This document shows positions 1-6,335 of a DNA stretch of 7,543 bases, piece after piece. The translations under genes were made by a program, and so were the position numbers. Source of the stretch: Armatimonadetes bacterium RBG_19FT_COMBO_69_19 (GTDB lineage: Bacteria; Sysuimicrobiota; Sysuimicrobiia; Sysuimicrobiales; Kaftiobacteriaceae); the NCBI GenBank assembly GCA_001768125.1, contig MENB01000110.1, forward strand, positions 330 through 7,872, in the 5' to 3' direction. The stretch's first letter is position 1. Every line of letters begins with the position of its first letter. The notes below the pieces were generated by a model. That model worked only from the letters and a program-made list of their open reading frames with translations, searched no databases and was not told the DNA's origin.

Positions 1-59
1 GATTCCGGACCCAACAGCTCCGCTTACGGCCCATCATCGCAAGGAACAGCGGGTGAGGA

Positions 60-80
60 CATCGGGCGGCGCCCCGATTT
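60..80. repeat. Short GC-rich repeat with hairpin, left copy
   Basis: CATCGGGCGGCG, two bases, then CCGATTT. The same arrangement recurs at 7304-7324 and differs only in the two middle bases, so 19 of 21 positions match. Within the left copy, ATCGGG (61-66) and CCCGAT (73-78) form a 6-bp stem with a 6-nt loop. A further partial copy, CATCGGGCGG, lies at 82-91. Both full copies are intergenic. It could be a REP-like dispersed repeat or chance similarity in GC-rich DNA. Confidence 0.3.
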
Positions 81-110
81 CCATCGGGCGGGGGATGGAT
101 GGGGATCCGG

Positions 111-180
111 CTAGGTCAGGAGCATCCCCCCCGTCCACGACGACGATGTCACCGGTCATGTAGTCAGCGCCGGAGGAGGC
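111..180 (-). pseudogene. Short-chain dehydrogenase/reductase C-terminal remnant, frameshifted
   Basis: On the minus strand, 180 down to about 127 encodes ASSGADYMTGDIVVVDGG. This is the characteristic C-terminal strand and turn of SDR-family oxidoreductases such as 3-oxoacyl-ACP reductases, which usually read like LASxxSxYxTGxxxxVDGG. The run of seven G (complement of 126-132) then throws the frame. With six G the protein would continue MLLT and stop at the TAG complementary to 111-113, a normal SDR ending. Upstream of residue A (position 180) I find no SDR body in any frame: no Rossmann GxxxGxG and no YxxxK. This is therefore a stranded 3' fragment rather than a gene. The indel could be real decay or a homopolymer sequencing error, but the missing body cannot be explained that way. 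Confidence 0.6.
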
Positions 181-350
181 CCGCCATCGGTGGCACCTCC
201 GCGTGCTCTGCTCCCAGGCCAGCCGATCACCTCCGCTTGCGAGGCCCATCGGTCCCGAGCCCTATCTGGGGAATCATCCGCAGGCCTGATGGACGGTCCC
301 ACGCACGGAGCGCAGGATAGACGCAGAGCGAACATCACGGGGGATTGCCC

Positions 351-521
351 ATGCGCGATCCGCGCGAGATCAGGCCGTCCGATACCTGCAGCCGGTGTGG
401 GCTCCGCAATGCGACCCAGGAGCTCGAGCAGCGGGGCATCGTGATGCGCCTCTGCGACGACTGCTATTGGGGGAAGGAGTCGGCGGACAGCATCCGCGAC
501 GACACCCCACGTTCCGCTTAG
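351..521 (+). CDS. Small zinc-ribbon-like protein (56 aa), function unknown
   Basis: The ATG at 351 opens a 56-codon frame ending in TAG at 519-521. The product is hydrophilic and charged and carries two CxxC knuckles: C13/C16 (TCSRCG) and C35/C38 (LCDDCY), separated by 18 residues. This is the layout of a small treble-clef or zinc-ribbon fold binding one Zn2+. The knuckles sit on either side of a short helical or strand segment (ATQELEQRGIVMRL). There is no signal peptide or membrane helix, so it should be cytosolic. A GGGGGA stretch (339-344) could serve as a weak ribosome binding site about 6 nt upstream of the ATG. It is followed by 129 nt of non-coding DNA before the next gene and is probably a separate transcription unit. 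The spaced cysteine pairs make chance unlikely, but no homologue or function is recognised. It could be a regulatory or RNA/protein-binding zinc protein. Confidence 0.6.
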   Translation: MRDPREIRPSDTCSRCGLRNATQELEQRGIVMRLCDDCYWGKESADSIRDDTPRSA

Positions 522-614
522 CCACCCTGCCCTCCCGGTACTGGTAGTCCTCCCACCCGGAACGAGTATCTCTGCGCCCCCCCCGCGGGGCATTCACCCG
601 ACGCGGCAGGATCC

Positions 615-642
615 CCTCAGGGCCTATCGTGAGGCCAGGAGG
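615..642 (+). promoter_or_regulatory. Hairpin that can mask the ribosome binding site of the following gene
   Basis: GGCCT (621-625) pairs with AGGCC (632-636) across a 6-nt loop. Below it, CCTC (615-618) can pair with GAGG (639-642) across a symmetric AG/AG internal loop (619-620 opposite 637-638), which could form tandem A-G mismatches. The 3' arm covers the Shine-Dalgarno AGGAGG (637-642). If this folds in the mRNA, ribosome entry at the 651 start would be reduced until the stem opens. No structure prediction was run. Confidence 0.35.
637..642 (+). promoter_or_regulatory. Shine-Dalgarno AGGAGG deciding the start at 651
   Basis: A full-consensus AGGAGG ends 8 nt before the ATG at 651. The alternative in-frame GTG at 642-644 overlaps this site and so cannot use it, which fixes 651 as the start. 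Confidence 0.75.
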
Positions 643-650
643 TGGGGACA

Positions 651-950
651 ATGCCGCAGGTCCTTCGAGTCGCAGGAGACATCAAGGAAACCCGCCCGCT
701 CTGCCGGGCAGCGGCCGCTAGCTTCGCCGTAGGTCTGGTAGCCCTCCGGGTCTGCTGGCTGCCCGGGGTGAACTGCGTCCTCGGCGCCGCGTCGATCGCG
801 CTTGGCGCCGTGGCGGCCTGGCAGATCCTGCGCAGCCGCGGGACGAAGTGCGGGCTGGACGAAGCCATCGCCGGGGTGGTCCTCGGGGTGGTGGTCATGG
901 GCCTGTCGCTGTTCTTCATGTCGGCGCTCGTCGCCGCATGGCGACGGTGA
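651..950 (+). CDS. Small membrane protein (99 aa), DUF4190-like
   Basis: This is a 99-residue hydrophobic protein with a short polar N-terminus (residues 1-17). Its hydrophobic segments lie at about 19-38, 41-60 and 72-96. The loop between the second and third segments (IL-RSRGTKCGL) is basic, followed by an AIAGVVLGVVVMGL stretch. Two hydrophobic blocks joined by a short basic RSRG loop, with an AIAGxVLG-type second block, resemble the DUF4190 family of small integral membrane proteins, which have no assigned function. The gene begins the plus-strand operon. Its TGA ends 13 nt before the ferredoxin ATG, so the products are probably made together. It may be an accessory or assembly subunit of the ferredoxin/HybB complex. 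Position and size are reminiscent of the small membrane subunits in Hmc-type complexes, but there is no sequence evidence for homology to them. Confidence 0.7.
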   Translation: MPQVLRVAGDIKETRPLCRAAAASFAVGLVALRVCWLPGVNCVLGAASIALGAVAAWQILRSRGTKCGLDEAIAGVVLGVVVMGLSLFFMSALVAAWRR

Positions 951-963
951 GGAGGAGACCACG

Positions 964-1842
964 ATGAGCCTCACCCGTCGCGAGTTCCTCCACCTCGCCG
1001 CCGCGAGCGGCCTCGGCGTCACGGTCCTGGGCGCGTCGCGCCCGGCCCTGGCGTCGCCGAAGGCAGGGATGGGGGTGCTGATCGACGTCGCGCGCTGCGT
1101 CGGATGTCGCGCCTGCGAGGGTGCCTGCAAAGCCTACCACGGCTTCCCTGAAGGCGAGTCCTCCGACCTGGGGCCGCGGGCCTGGACGTATGTGAAGTTC
1201 GCCGCGCTCCGGGAGCCGAAGTCCCACCTCAACCTCGGTGATGATGGAGCATCGCAGCGGTCCTTCAAGGTGCAGTGCATGCACTGCGCGGAACCTGCCT
1301 GTGCCTCCGCCTGTCCCGTGGCCGCGCTCCGCAAGACGCCGGCGGGCCCGGTGACCTACGACGCCGGCCGGTGCCTGGGCTGCCGCTACTGCATGGTGGC
1401 CTGCCCGTTCCAGGTCCCGCGATTCGAGTGGGGCAAGGCGCTGCCTGAGATCAGGAAATGCAACATGTGCGCCGAGCGGCAGGCCGCGGGCAAGGTGCCG
1501 GCCTGCGTGGAGGCCTGCCCGATGGAGGCGCTGCAGTTCGGCCCGAGGGACAGTCTGCTCGCCGAAGCGGCCAGGAGGATCGCGGGCGACCGCTCCCGCT
1601 ATGTACCGGCGATCTACGGGGCCGAGGAGGCCGGTGGGACGTCCATCCTGTACGTGTCCGACGTCCCATTCGAGGAGCTGGGCTTTCCGGTCGTCGTGCG
1701 CGAGCCGCTGCCGGCATACACCTGGCGCGCCCTGGGCAAGATCCCCTGGCTGGTCGTGGCGCTCGGGGCGACGCTCACGGCGGTCGAAGTGGTGGTGCGG
1801 CGGCGCATGGAGATGCAGCGAGAGGACGGTGAGCGATCGTGA
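964..1842 (+). CDS. Tat-exported HybA-like four-cluster ferredoxin with C-terminal membrane anchor
   Basis: The product has 292 residues. The N-terminus TRREFLHLAAASG (4-16) is a twin-arginine (Tat) signal, with likely cleavage after ALA30, so the mature protein is periplasmic. Sixteen cysteines form four [4Fe-4S] sites: C45/48/51/55, C105/108/113/117, C137/140/143/147 and C166/169/181/185. This is the ferredoxin arrangement of HybA, HmcB, FdnH and NrfC-type electron-transfer subunits. A hydrophobic helix at about 259-278 followed by basic residues (RRR) anchors it in the membrane, as in HybA and HmcB. A GGAGGAG ribosome binding site lies at 951-957, 6 nt upstream of the ATG. The next gene overlaps its stop by 4 nt, so the HybB-like partner is translationally coupled. 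Expected role: relay of electrons between the quinone-reactive HybB-like protein and a periplasmic redox partner. No hydrogenase or other catalytic subunit is encoded nearby, so the partner is unknown. The family call is firm; the specific system is not. Confidence 0.93.
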   Translation: MSLTRREFLHLAAASGLGVTVLGASRPALASPKAGMGVLIDVARCVGCRACEGACKAYHGFPEGESSDLGPRAWTYVKFAALREPKSHLNLGDDGASQRSFKVQCMHCAEPACASACPVAALRKTPAGPVTYDAGRCLGCRYCMVACPFQVPRFEWGKALPEIRKCNMCAERQAAGKVPACVEACPMEALQFGPRDSLLAEAARRIAGDRSRYVPAIYGAEEAGGTSILYVSDVPFEELGFPVVVREPLPAYTWRALGKIPWLVVALGATLTAVEVVVRRRMEMQREDGERS

Positions 1843-3008
1843 CGATCTCCCGCGTGCGCGTTCGTCCGGTCCGCGCGGCGCTGTGGCTGGTGGCCCTCGC
1901 TGGTGGCGTGGTCGCCGCCTTCCGCTACGTGTTCGGCCTGGGCGCGGTGACGAATCTCTCCGACCGCTTCCCCTGGGGACTGTGGATCGGGTTCGACGTG
2001 ATGAGCGGCGTCGCGCTGGCGGCCGGCGGCTTCACGATCGCGGCCACCGTCCATGTCTTCAAACTGCACCGCTACCGAGCGCTCCTGCATCCGGCCATCC
2101 TCACCGGCTTTCTCGGCTACCTGCTGGTCGTAGGGGCGCTGCTCATCGACCTCGGCCGGCCCTGGAACCTCTGGAACATCTTGCGCCCCTTGTTTCTGTT
2201 CAATTCACACTCGGTCATGTTCGAGGTCGCCTGGTGCGTGATACTGTACACGACCGTCCTCGCGCTCGAGTTCGGGCAGGTGGTCCTCAAGCGGTTCCGC
2301 CTGTGGACACTGCTGCGGATCACGCAGCTGGCCATCCCACCGCTGGTCGTCGCCGGGGTGCTGCTCTCGACGCTGCACCAGTCGTCCCTGGGGGCACTCT
2401 TCCTCATCGTCCCCGGGAAACTCTATCCGCTGTGGTTCACGCCCCTGCTGCCGGTGCTGTTCTTCATCTCCGCGGTTGCCGTCGGACTGGCCATGGTCAC
2501 GGTCGAAGCCACGCTCTCCGCCAGGGCGTTCCACCATGAGCTCGATATCCCGCTGTTCACTGACCTCGGCCGGGCGGCGGCGGTCGTGCTCTCGCTCTAC
2601 CTCGGCGTGAAGGTCATCGATCTCGCGGTCCGGGGTGCCTGGCCCCTCGCCATCACGGGAAGCGTCGAGAGCGTGATGTTCCTGATCGAGCTCGCCGCGG
2701 GCGTCGTGCTGCCGCTGGTCCTGCTGGTCACACCGGCGGCGCGGTCGCGACGCGGGCTCGCCGTGGCCTCCTGGCTGATCGTGGGCGGGGTCGTGCTGAA
2801 CCGCGTGAACGTGGCCGTGACGGGGATGCTGCGGGGAAGCGGCGCGACCTACGTGCCCGCCGTGGGTGAGATCGTGATCACCGCGGGTGTCGTCTCGGCC
2901 GGGGTGCTGGCCTACCTCTGGATCGCCGAGCACCTGCCCGTGTTCGAGCACGAACCGGCCCGGCCTGATCACGCCCCCGCGGGCGCCGTCGCGATCCCGG
3001 CGTCCTGA
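1839..3008 (+). CDS. HybB/NrfD-family quinone-interacting membrane protein
   Basis: The product is a 389-residue integral membrane protein with about ten helices, roughly at 13-35, 48-72, 83-103, 126-147, 163-180, 198-222, 246-263, 281-297, 309-326 and 345-362. Family landmarks are visible: FPWGLWIGFDVMSGVAL (44-60), LIDLGRPW (102-109), TLHQSSLGALFL (178-189), PLWFTPLLP (197-205), and LNRVNVAVTGM (320-330) followed by YVPAVGEI. These fit HybB more closely than short NrfD proteins. The family carries no prosthetic group and exchanges electrons between quinone and a partner iron-sulfur protein, some members with proton movement. The start is GTG at 1839. It overlaps the ferredoxin stop (GTGA) and has only a weak GAGG upstream, so translation probably depends on coupling. 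The C-terminal tail (about 366-389) is polar and proline/alanine-rich. It is the last gene of the operon. Confidence 0.93.
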   Translation: MTISRVRVRPVRAALWLVALAGGVVAAFRYVFGLGAVTNLSDRFPWGLWIGFDVMSGVALAAGGFTIAATVHVFKLHRYRALLHPAILTGFLGYLLVVGALLIDLGRPWNLWNILRPLFLFNSHSVMFEVAWCVILYTTVLALEFGQVVLKRFRLWTLLRITQLAIPPLVVAGVLLSTLHQSSLGALFLIVPGKLYPLWFTPLLPVLFFISAVAVGLAMVTVEATLSARAFHHELDIPLFTDLGRAAAVVLSLYLGVKVIDLAVRGAWPLAITGSVESVMFLIELAAGVVLPLVLLVTPAARSRRGLAVASWLIVGGVVLNRVNVAVTGMLRGSGATYVPAVGEIVITAGVVSAGVLAYLWIAEHLPVFEHEPARPDHAPAGAVAIPAS

Positions 3009-3029
3009 GGAACCGGAGGCGTTCGTGCG

Positions 3030-3061
3030 CCCGGGAGAGGCCACCAGTCCGCTCCCGGGCT
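3030..3061. terminator. Hairpin between convergent operons, likely bidirectional terminator
   Basis: GCCCGGGAG (3030-3038) pairs perfectly with CTCCCGGGC (3053-3061), giving a 9-bp GC-rich stem with a 14-nt loop. It lies in the 63-nt gap between the HybB-like stop (3008) and the response regulator stop (3072). No long T-tract follows on either strand, so it is not a textbook intrinsic terminator. Its position between two converging gene ends is the main argument. Confidence 0.6.
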
Positions 3062-3071
3062 TCCGTGTGCG

Positions 3072-3728
3072 TCAGCTATCCGTCTCGACCAAACCCTTGC
3101 GGATGGCGTACTTGATGAGCTCCGCGGGGCGGTGCAGGTCGAGCTTCTCCATGATACGCTGCCGGTGGGCGGAGACCGTCTTCACCGACAGGTGCAGCAG
3201 CTCGGCGATCTCCGGGCTGGTGTAGCCCTCGGCCAGGAGCTTGAGGATCTCCCGTTCGCGGGGGGTGAGTTCGGCGTAGTTATCGCTCTCTTCTCCGGCC
3301 TCCACGCGCCGGAGGTAATCGCCGACCAGGGATTTCGCCATACTCGGATATAGGTAGGTCTCCCCGCGTGAGGCGGCTTCGATCGCATCCACGAGCTCGC
3401 CGGGGCGGGCCTTCTTCAGGACATAGCCGCACGCACCCGCGCGCAGGATCTGGAAGAGATACTCTTCGTTGTCATGGACGGTCAGCGCGAGGACCTGCAC
3501 GGCAGGAAACTCGTCCTTGATCCGCCGCGTCGCCTCCACCCCGCCCAGCTTCGGCATCGCGATGTCCATCAGGACGACGTCGGGATGCAGCGCGCGGACC
3601 GCCGCCTGCGCGGCCAGACCATCCTCGGCTTCGCCCACCACCTCGATGTCGGGTGCGGAGGCCAGCAGCGCCCGGATGCCGGCCCGGACAAGCGTGTGAT
3701 CATCGACGACGAGCACGCGCAGAGCCAT
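3072..3728 (-). CDS. NarL/FixJ-family response regulator
   Basis: The product has 218 residues. The receiver domain (about 3-120) has the acidic pair D9/D10, the phospho-acceptor D55 (VVLMDIAMP), T83 and K105 (GYVLKKA), so all catalytic residues are present. The LuxR-type helix-turn-helix (about 152-212) reads LTPREREILKLLAEG, then SPEIAELLHLSVKTVSAHRQRI, as in NarL-type DNA-binding regulators. ATG at 3728 shares one base with the stop of the kinase gene (TGATG). A strong AAGGAGG (complement of 3736-3742) lies 7 nt upstream, so the two are tightly co-expressed and should be a cognate pair. The likely targets are its own cytochrome operon and perhaps the converging ferredoxin/HybB operon. That is inference from position; no binding site is recognised. 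Confidence 0.95.
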   Translation of the reverse strand: MALRVLVVDDHTLVRAGIRALLASAPDIEVVGEAEDGLAAQAAVRALHPDVVLMDIAMPKLGGVEATRRIKDEFPAVQVLALTVHDNEEYLFQILRAGACGYVLKKARPGELVDAIEAASRGETYLYPSMAKSLVGDYLRRVEAGEESDNYAELTPREREILKLLAEGYTSPEIAELLHLSVKTVSAHRQRIMEKLDLHRPAELIKYAIRKGLVETDS

Positions 3729-5635
3729 CAGGCCGCCTCCTTCGCCGCCGCCGAGGCCGGCACGATCATGGTCACCGTCGTCCCGTGCCCGGGCGTGGAG
3801 GCGATCTCCAGGGTGCCGCCGAGCAGCGCCACGCGCTCCTCCATGCCCGCGATCCCGAGGTGCCGCCGGTCGGGAGAGCCGCGCAGCTGCGCCGCGTCGA
3901 AGCCGACCCCGTCATCGGCGACCTGCAGCCGGACCATGCCCTCGTCCAGGACCACCGCGATGCCCGCGACGCGCGCGCGGGCATGGCGGGCGACGTTCGT
4001 GATCGCCTCCTGGGCGACGCGGAAGACCGTCGTCTCCACCGCGGGGGCGACCCGCTGTCCCCCGAACCCGCTGACGTGGAAGCGGACCTCCACACCCTGG
4101 GCCTCGAGCATCGTCTTCGCGTAGTGTCGGACCGCGGGGATCAATCCCAGGTCGTCCAGCAGCGTGGGACGCAGGTCGAAGATGATCTTGCGCACATCCT
4201 CCAGTGTCCCCTCGGTGACCTTCCGGGACGCGTCGAGGGCGCCGTGCACCTGCGACGGATCGGCATCCTCGATCGCGTTCAGGCTCATCATCAGGCCGGT
4301 GAGCGACTGGCTCACCTGGTCGTGCAGCTCGCGCGCGATGCGGAACCGCTCCTCCTCATGGGCCCGGATCAGGCGGCTCAGCAGCTCGCCCCGGAGCCGC
4401 TCCTTGTCGCGCACCACCTGGAACAGCCGAAGGTTCTCCAGGGCCGTGGCCAAATGGCCCGCGACGGTCATGAACAGCGTCAGGTCCGCCTCCTCGAAGG
4501 GGATCGCCTCGGCGCGCGCCACGATGATCCCGCCAAACGTCCGGTCCTTGGTACGGATCGGGACGGCCAGCCCGGCCCCGCTGGGCGCCGCGCGGAGGCA
4601 CACCTCCGCCGGTCCTCCTGGATAAGAGAGAGCCTGGCCGGTTGTCGCGGCGCGCACCACGATCTCGGCTCCCTGGGTCTCCACCAGGGACGTCTCCCCC
4701 GCGCCGGCGATGAGCGTCGACGCCCCGTCCTCGAGGCGGTAGATGGCGCAGGTATCGGCACGCACGATCTCGCGGAACACGCCCGCCGCTTCGGTCAGCG
4801 CCCCCCGGAGATCGGCGGCCTCGGTCAGGCTCTGGCTGAAGATCGTGAGCGTCGAGAGGCGGCGCGTGAGGTCTTCGATCTGCTCGCTCTGCGCCCGCGT
4901 GAACCGCTCGATGCGCCCGCTCATGTCGTTGAAGGCCGTGGCCAGCATCCCCAGCTCGTCCGAGGTTTGGACGGCCGACCGCGCCCCATAGTTGCCGCGG
5001 GAGACCTCGCGCACCGTCCCCACGATGTCGGAGAGCGGGTCGAGGACGAATCGGCCGAGGAGGATGCTCAACGTCCCCAGGGCGAGCAGGAAGGTGAAGC
5101 CCACCAGGCCCGTGAGCAGCCTGGCGCTGTTGCGGAGGTGCGACTCCACATGCTCCGTCCCCAGCGAGACCACAGTCGCGCCGAGGATGCGCGGCCCGGC
5201 CGTGTGACAGCTCTGGCACTCCTCCTGGTTGCGGATCGGGGTGAAGACAACCAGCTCTTTGAGGGCCGGCCGCTCCTCGGTCCGCGCGGTTCCCGTGGCG
5301 ATGACCTGCGCCAGCAGGGCCGAGGGCTGGACCGACCCAACCTCGGCGGGATCGCTGCTCGCCCACACCCGGCTGTCCGGGGCGTAGATGGCGACACGCT
5401 CGATCATCGGGTCGCGCTCGATGTGCCGGATGATCTCGCGCATCTCGGTGGGATTGTTGTTCACCATCGTCGTCGTCAGGCTGTGCAGGATCGTCTCGGT
5501 GAGGGTGTGGGCCATCGCCTCGAACTGCTGCAGCCCGGCCGTGCGCTGGAAGAGCAGCAGGGAGTAGATGGACATCCCCCCGACGCCCAGGAAGATCACC
5601 ACGATCCAGAGCGTGATCTTCAGGTGGAGTCGCAT
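3728..5635 (-). CDS. Sensor histidine kinase with periplasmic c-type haem motif (HAMP-GAF-HisKA_3)
   Basis: The product has 635 residues. The first helix (7-28) is followed by a periplasmic sensor domain (about 29-172), a second helix (about 173-194), HAMP (about 195-247), a coiled segment, GAF (about 275-405) and a NarX/DesK-type kinase core. The H-box is ARELHDQVSQSLTG, with H438 as the phosphorylation site. The ATPase domain shows the N-box around E543-N547 (QEAITNVARHA), G1 DDGVGFD (574-580) and G2 GIAGMEERV (594-602). The sensor domain contains ECQSCH (C140, C143, H144), a CxxCH site for covalent haem c, followed by GxxVVSLGTE. Haem-bearing periplasmic sensor domains with such a site are known, for example in Geobacter methyl-accepting chemotaxis proteins. 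The start is ATG at 5635 with GAGG (complement of 5641-5644) 5 nt upstream, and the gap to the upstream cytochrome b gene is 7 nt. It probably senses redox potential or a haem ligand. The GAF domain may add a cytosolic signal; its ligand is unknown. Confidence 0.93.
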   Translation of the reverse strand: MRLHLKITLWIVVIFLGVGGMSIYSLLLFQRTAGLQQFEAMAHTLTETILHSLTTTMVNNNPTEMREIIRHIERDPMIERVAIYAPDSRVWASSDPAEVGSVQPSALLAQVIATGTARTEERPALKELVVFTPIRNQEECQSCHTAGPRILGATVVSLGTEHVESHLRNSARLLTGLVGFTFLLALGTLSILLGRFVLDPLSDIVGTVREVSRGNYGARSAVQTSDELGMLATAFNDMSGRIERFTRAQSEQIEDLTRRLSTLTIFSQSLTEAADLRGALTEAAGVFREIVRADTCAIYRLEDGASTLIAGAGETSLVETQGAEIVVRAATTGQALSYPGGPAEVCLRAAPSGAGLAVPIRTKDRTFGGIIVARAEAIPFEEADLTLFMTVAGHLATALENLRLFQVVRDKERLRGELLSRLIRAHEEERFRIARELHDQVSQSLTGLMMSLNAIEDADPSQVHGALDASRKVTEGTLEDVRKIIFDLRPTLLDDLGLIPAVRHYAKTMLEAQGVEVRFHVSGFGGQRVAPAVETTVFRVAQEAITNVARHARARVAGIAVVLDEGMVRLQVADDGVGFDAAQLRGSPDRRHLGIAGMEERVALLGGTLEIASTPGHGTTVTMIVPASAAAKEAA

Positions 5636-5642
5636 GGGATCC

Positions 5643-6335
5643 TCAGTCCGGGGGAAGCTGACCCGCTTTCTGCAGCCGGTCGTACTCGGCGGCGTGGTCG
5701 TGGCGGAGGCGCTCGAGTTCCATCTGCCCGCTCCACATCGCCGGGTCCATGGGGAAGATGTCCGGACGGAAGTGCGCGTTGTAGAAGTGCCAGATGATCA
5801 CGGCGAGCATCGCCAGCAGCGCCTCGCCGCCGTGGGCCACGCGCGAGGCGGGGACGAGGACGCCGGGGACGAAGCGGGCCAGCGTTTCCGGGAACCACAT
5901 GATCAGCCCGGTCGTGGCCATGATCGCCGTGCCCCAGATCACGGCCCAGTACTCGATCTTCTGGCGATAGTCGAAGCGGTCGAACGCGGGCTTGCTCCCG
6001 CGCAGCCCCAGCAGGTAGGCGATGTCGCCGAGCACGCCGCGCACGTCCCCGAAGTTGAGGCCCATGTCGCCGCGGTCTCGGCCCGCCCGCCGGGCGGCGA
6101 TGACGGCCCCGATGTGCCAGAGTGCCTCGGCGATGAGGATGACGGCGAAGGTACGGTGGATGAACCGCACGCGCTCGATCCCGCCCAGCAGCTGGATGAT
6201 GCGCTCCGCCCATCCGGTATAGAAGTACTTCTGCGGCAGCCCCGTGAACGCGAGCACGTTGAACGAGATGATGAGGACGAAGTGCTCGATCCGCTGCGCC
6301 AGGGTGAACCGTGACACCACCGCTGCGCGGCTCAT
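5643..6335 (-). CDS. Four-helix dihaem cytochrome b (FdnI / thiosulfate reductase gamma-like)
   Basis: The product has 230 residues and four membrane helices at about 14-33, 60-82, 126-146 and 168-187. Candidate haem b ligands are H18 (RIEHF), H60 (RFIHR) or H74 (LWHIG), H168 (RVAHGGEA) and H183 (IWHFYNAHF). The spacing is close to that of the formate dehydrogenase gamma subunit FdnI, where His18, 57, 155 and 169 bind two haems. Expected role: passing electrons between membrane quinone and the cytochrome c encoded just upstream. ATG at 6335 is preferred over an in-frame GTG 33 nt upstream. It has GGAGG (complement of 6344-6348) 8 nt upstream and overlaps the cytochrome c stop by 4 nt (ATGA), so the genes are translationally coupled. 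The C-terminal 45 residues are polar and cytosolic or periplasmic. There is no molybdoenzyme partner in the window, so the redox partner is most likely the heptahaem protein. Confidence 0.88.
   Translation of the reverse strand: MSRAAVVSRFTLAQRIEHFVLIISFNVLAFTGLPQKYFYTGWAERIIQLLGGIERVRFIHRTFAVILIAEALWHIGAVIAARRAGRDRGDMGLNFGDVRGVLGDIAYLLGLRGSKPAFDRFDYRQKIEYWAVIWGTAIMATTGLIMWFPETLARFVPGVLVPASRVAHGGEALLAMLAVIIWHFYNAHFRPDIFPMDPAMWSGQMELERLRHDHAAEYDRLQKAGQLPPD

Larger units (their letters stand above)
1..350. other. Gene-poor left flank
   Basis: No intact coding region is supported here. The stretch holds the decayed short-chain dehydrogenase tail at 111-180, a small hairpin and repeat at 60-80, and a second copy of CATCGGGCGG at 82-91. 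Between about 181 and 350 I see no convincing gene, RNA or terminator. The open frames on both strands are arginine- and proline-rich, which is typical of spurious ORFs in GC-rich DNA. Confidence 0.55.

Noticed and set aside
237..267. TTGCGA and CTATCT as a promoter for the 56-aa ORF
   Set aside because: The spacer is 19 nt and both boxes are weak, which is not above chance.
560..564. GGAAC as an ECF sigma -35 box upstream of the 99-aa gene
   Set aside because: No CGTC-like -10 lies at the proper distance.
576..590. C-run followed by CGCGGGG as a terminator for the zinc-ribbon gene
   Set aside because: Only a 4-5 bp stem with a poor loop and no T-tract.
2205..3044. 279-codon minus-strand open frame across the HybB-like gene
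   Set aside because: Low-complexity, charged composition with no motif. The opposite strand encodes a well-recognised membrane protein.
3653..5797. 714-codon open frame antisense to the histidine kinase
   Set aside because: It is rich in Arg, Gly, Asp and His with no domains, and mirrors the kinase and regulator coding frames. It is a GC-rich antisense shadow of genes with complete catalytic motifs.
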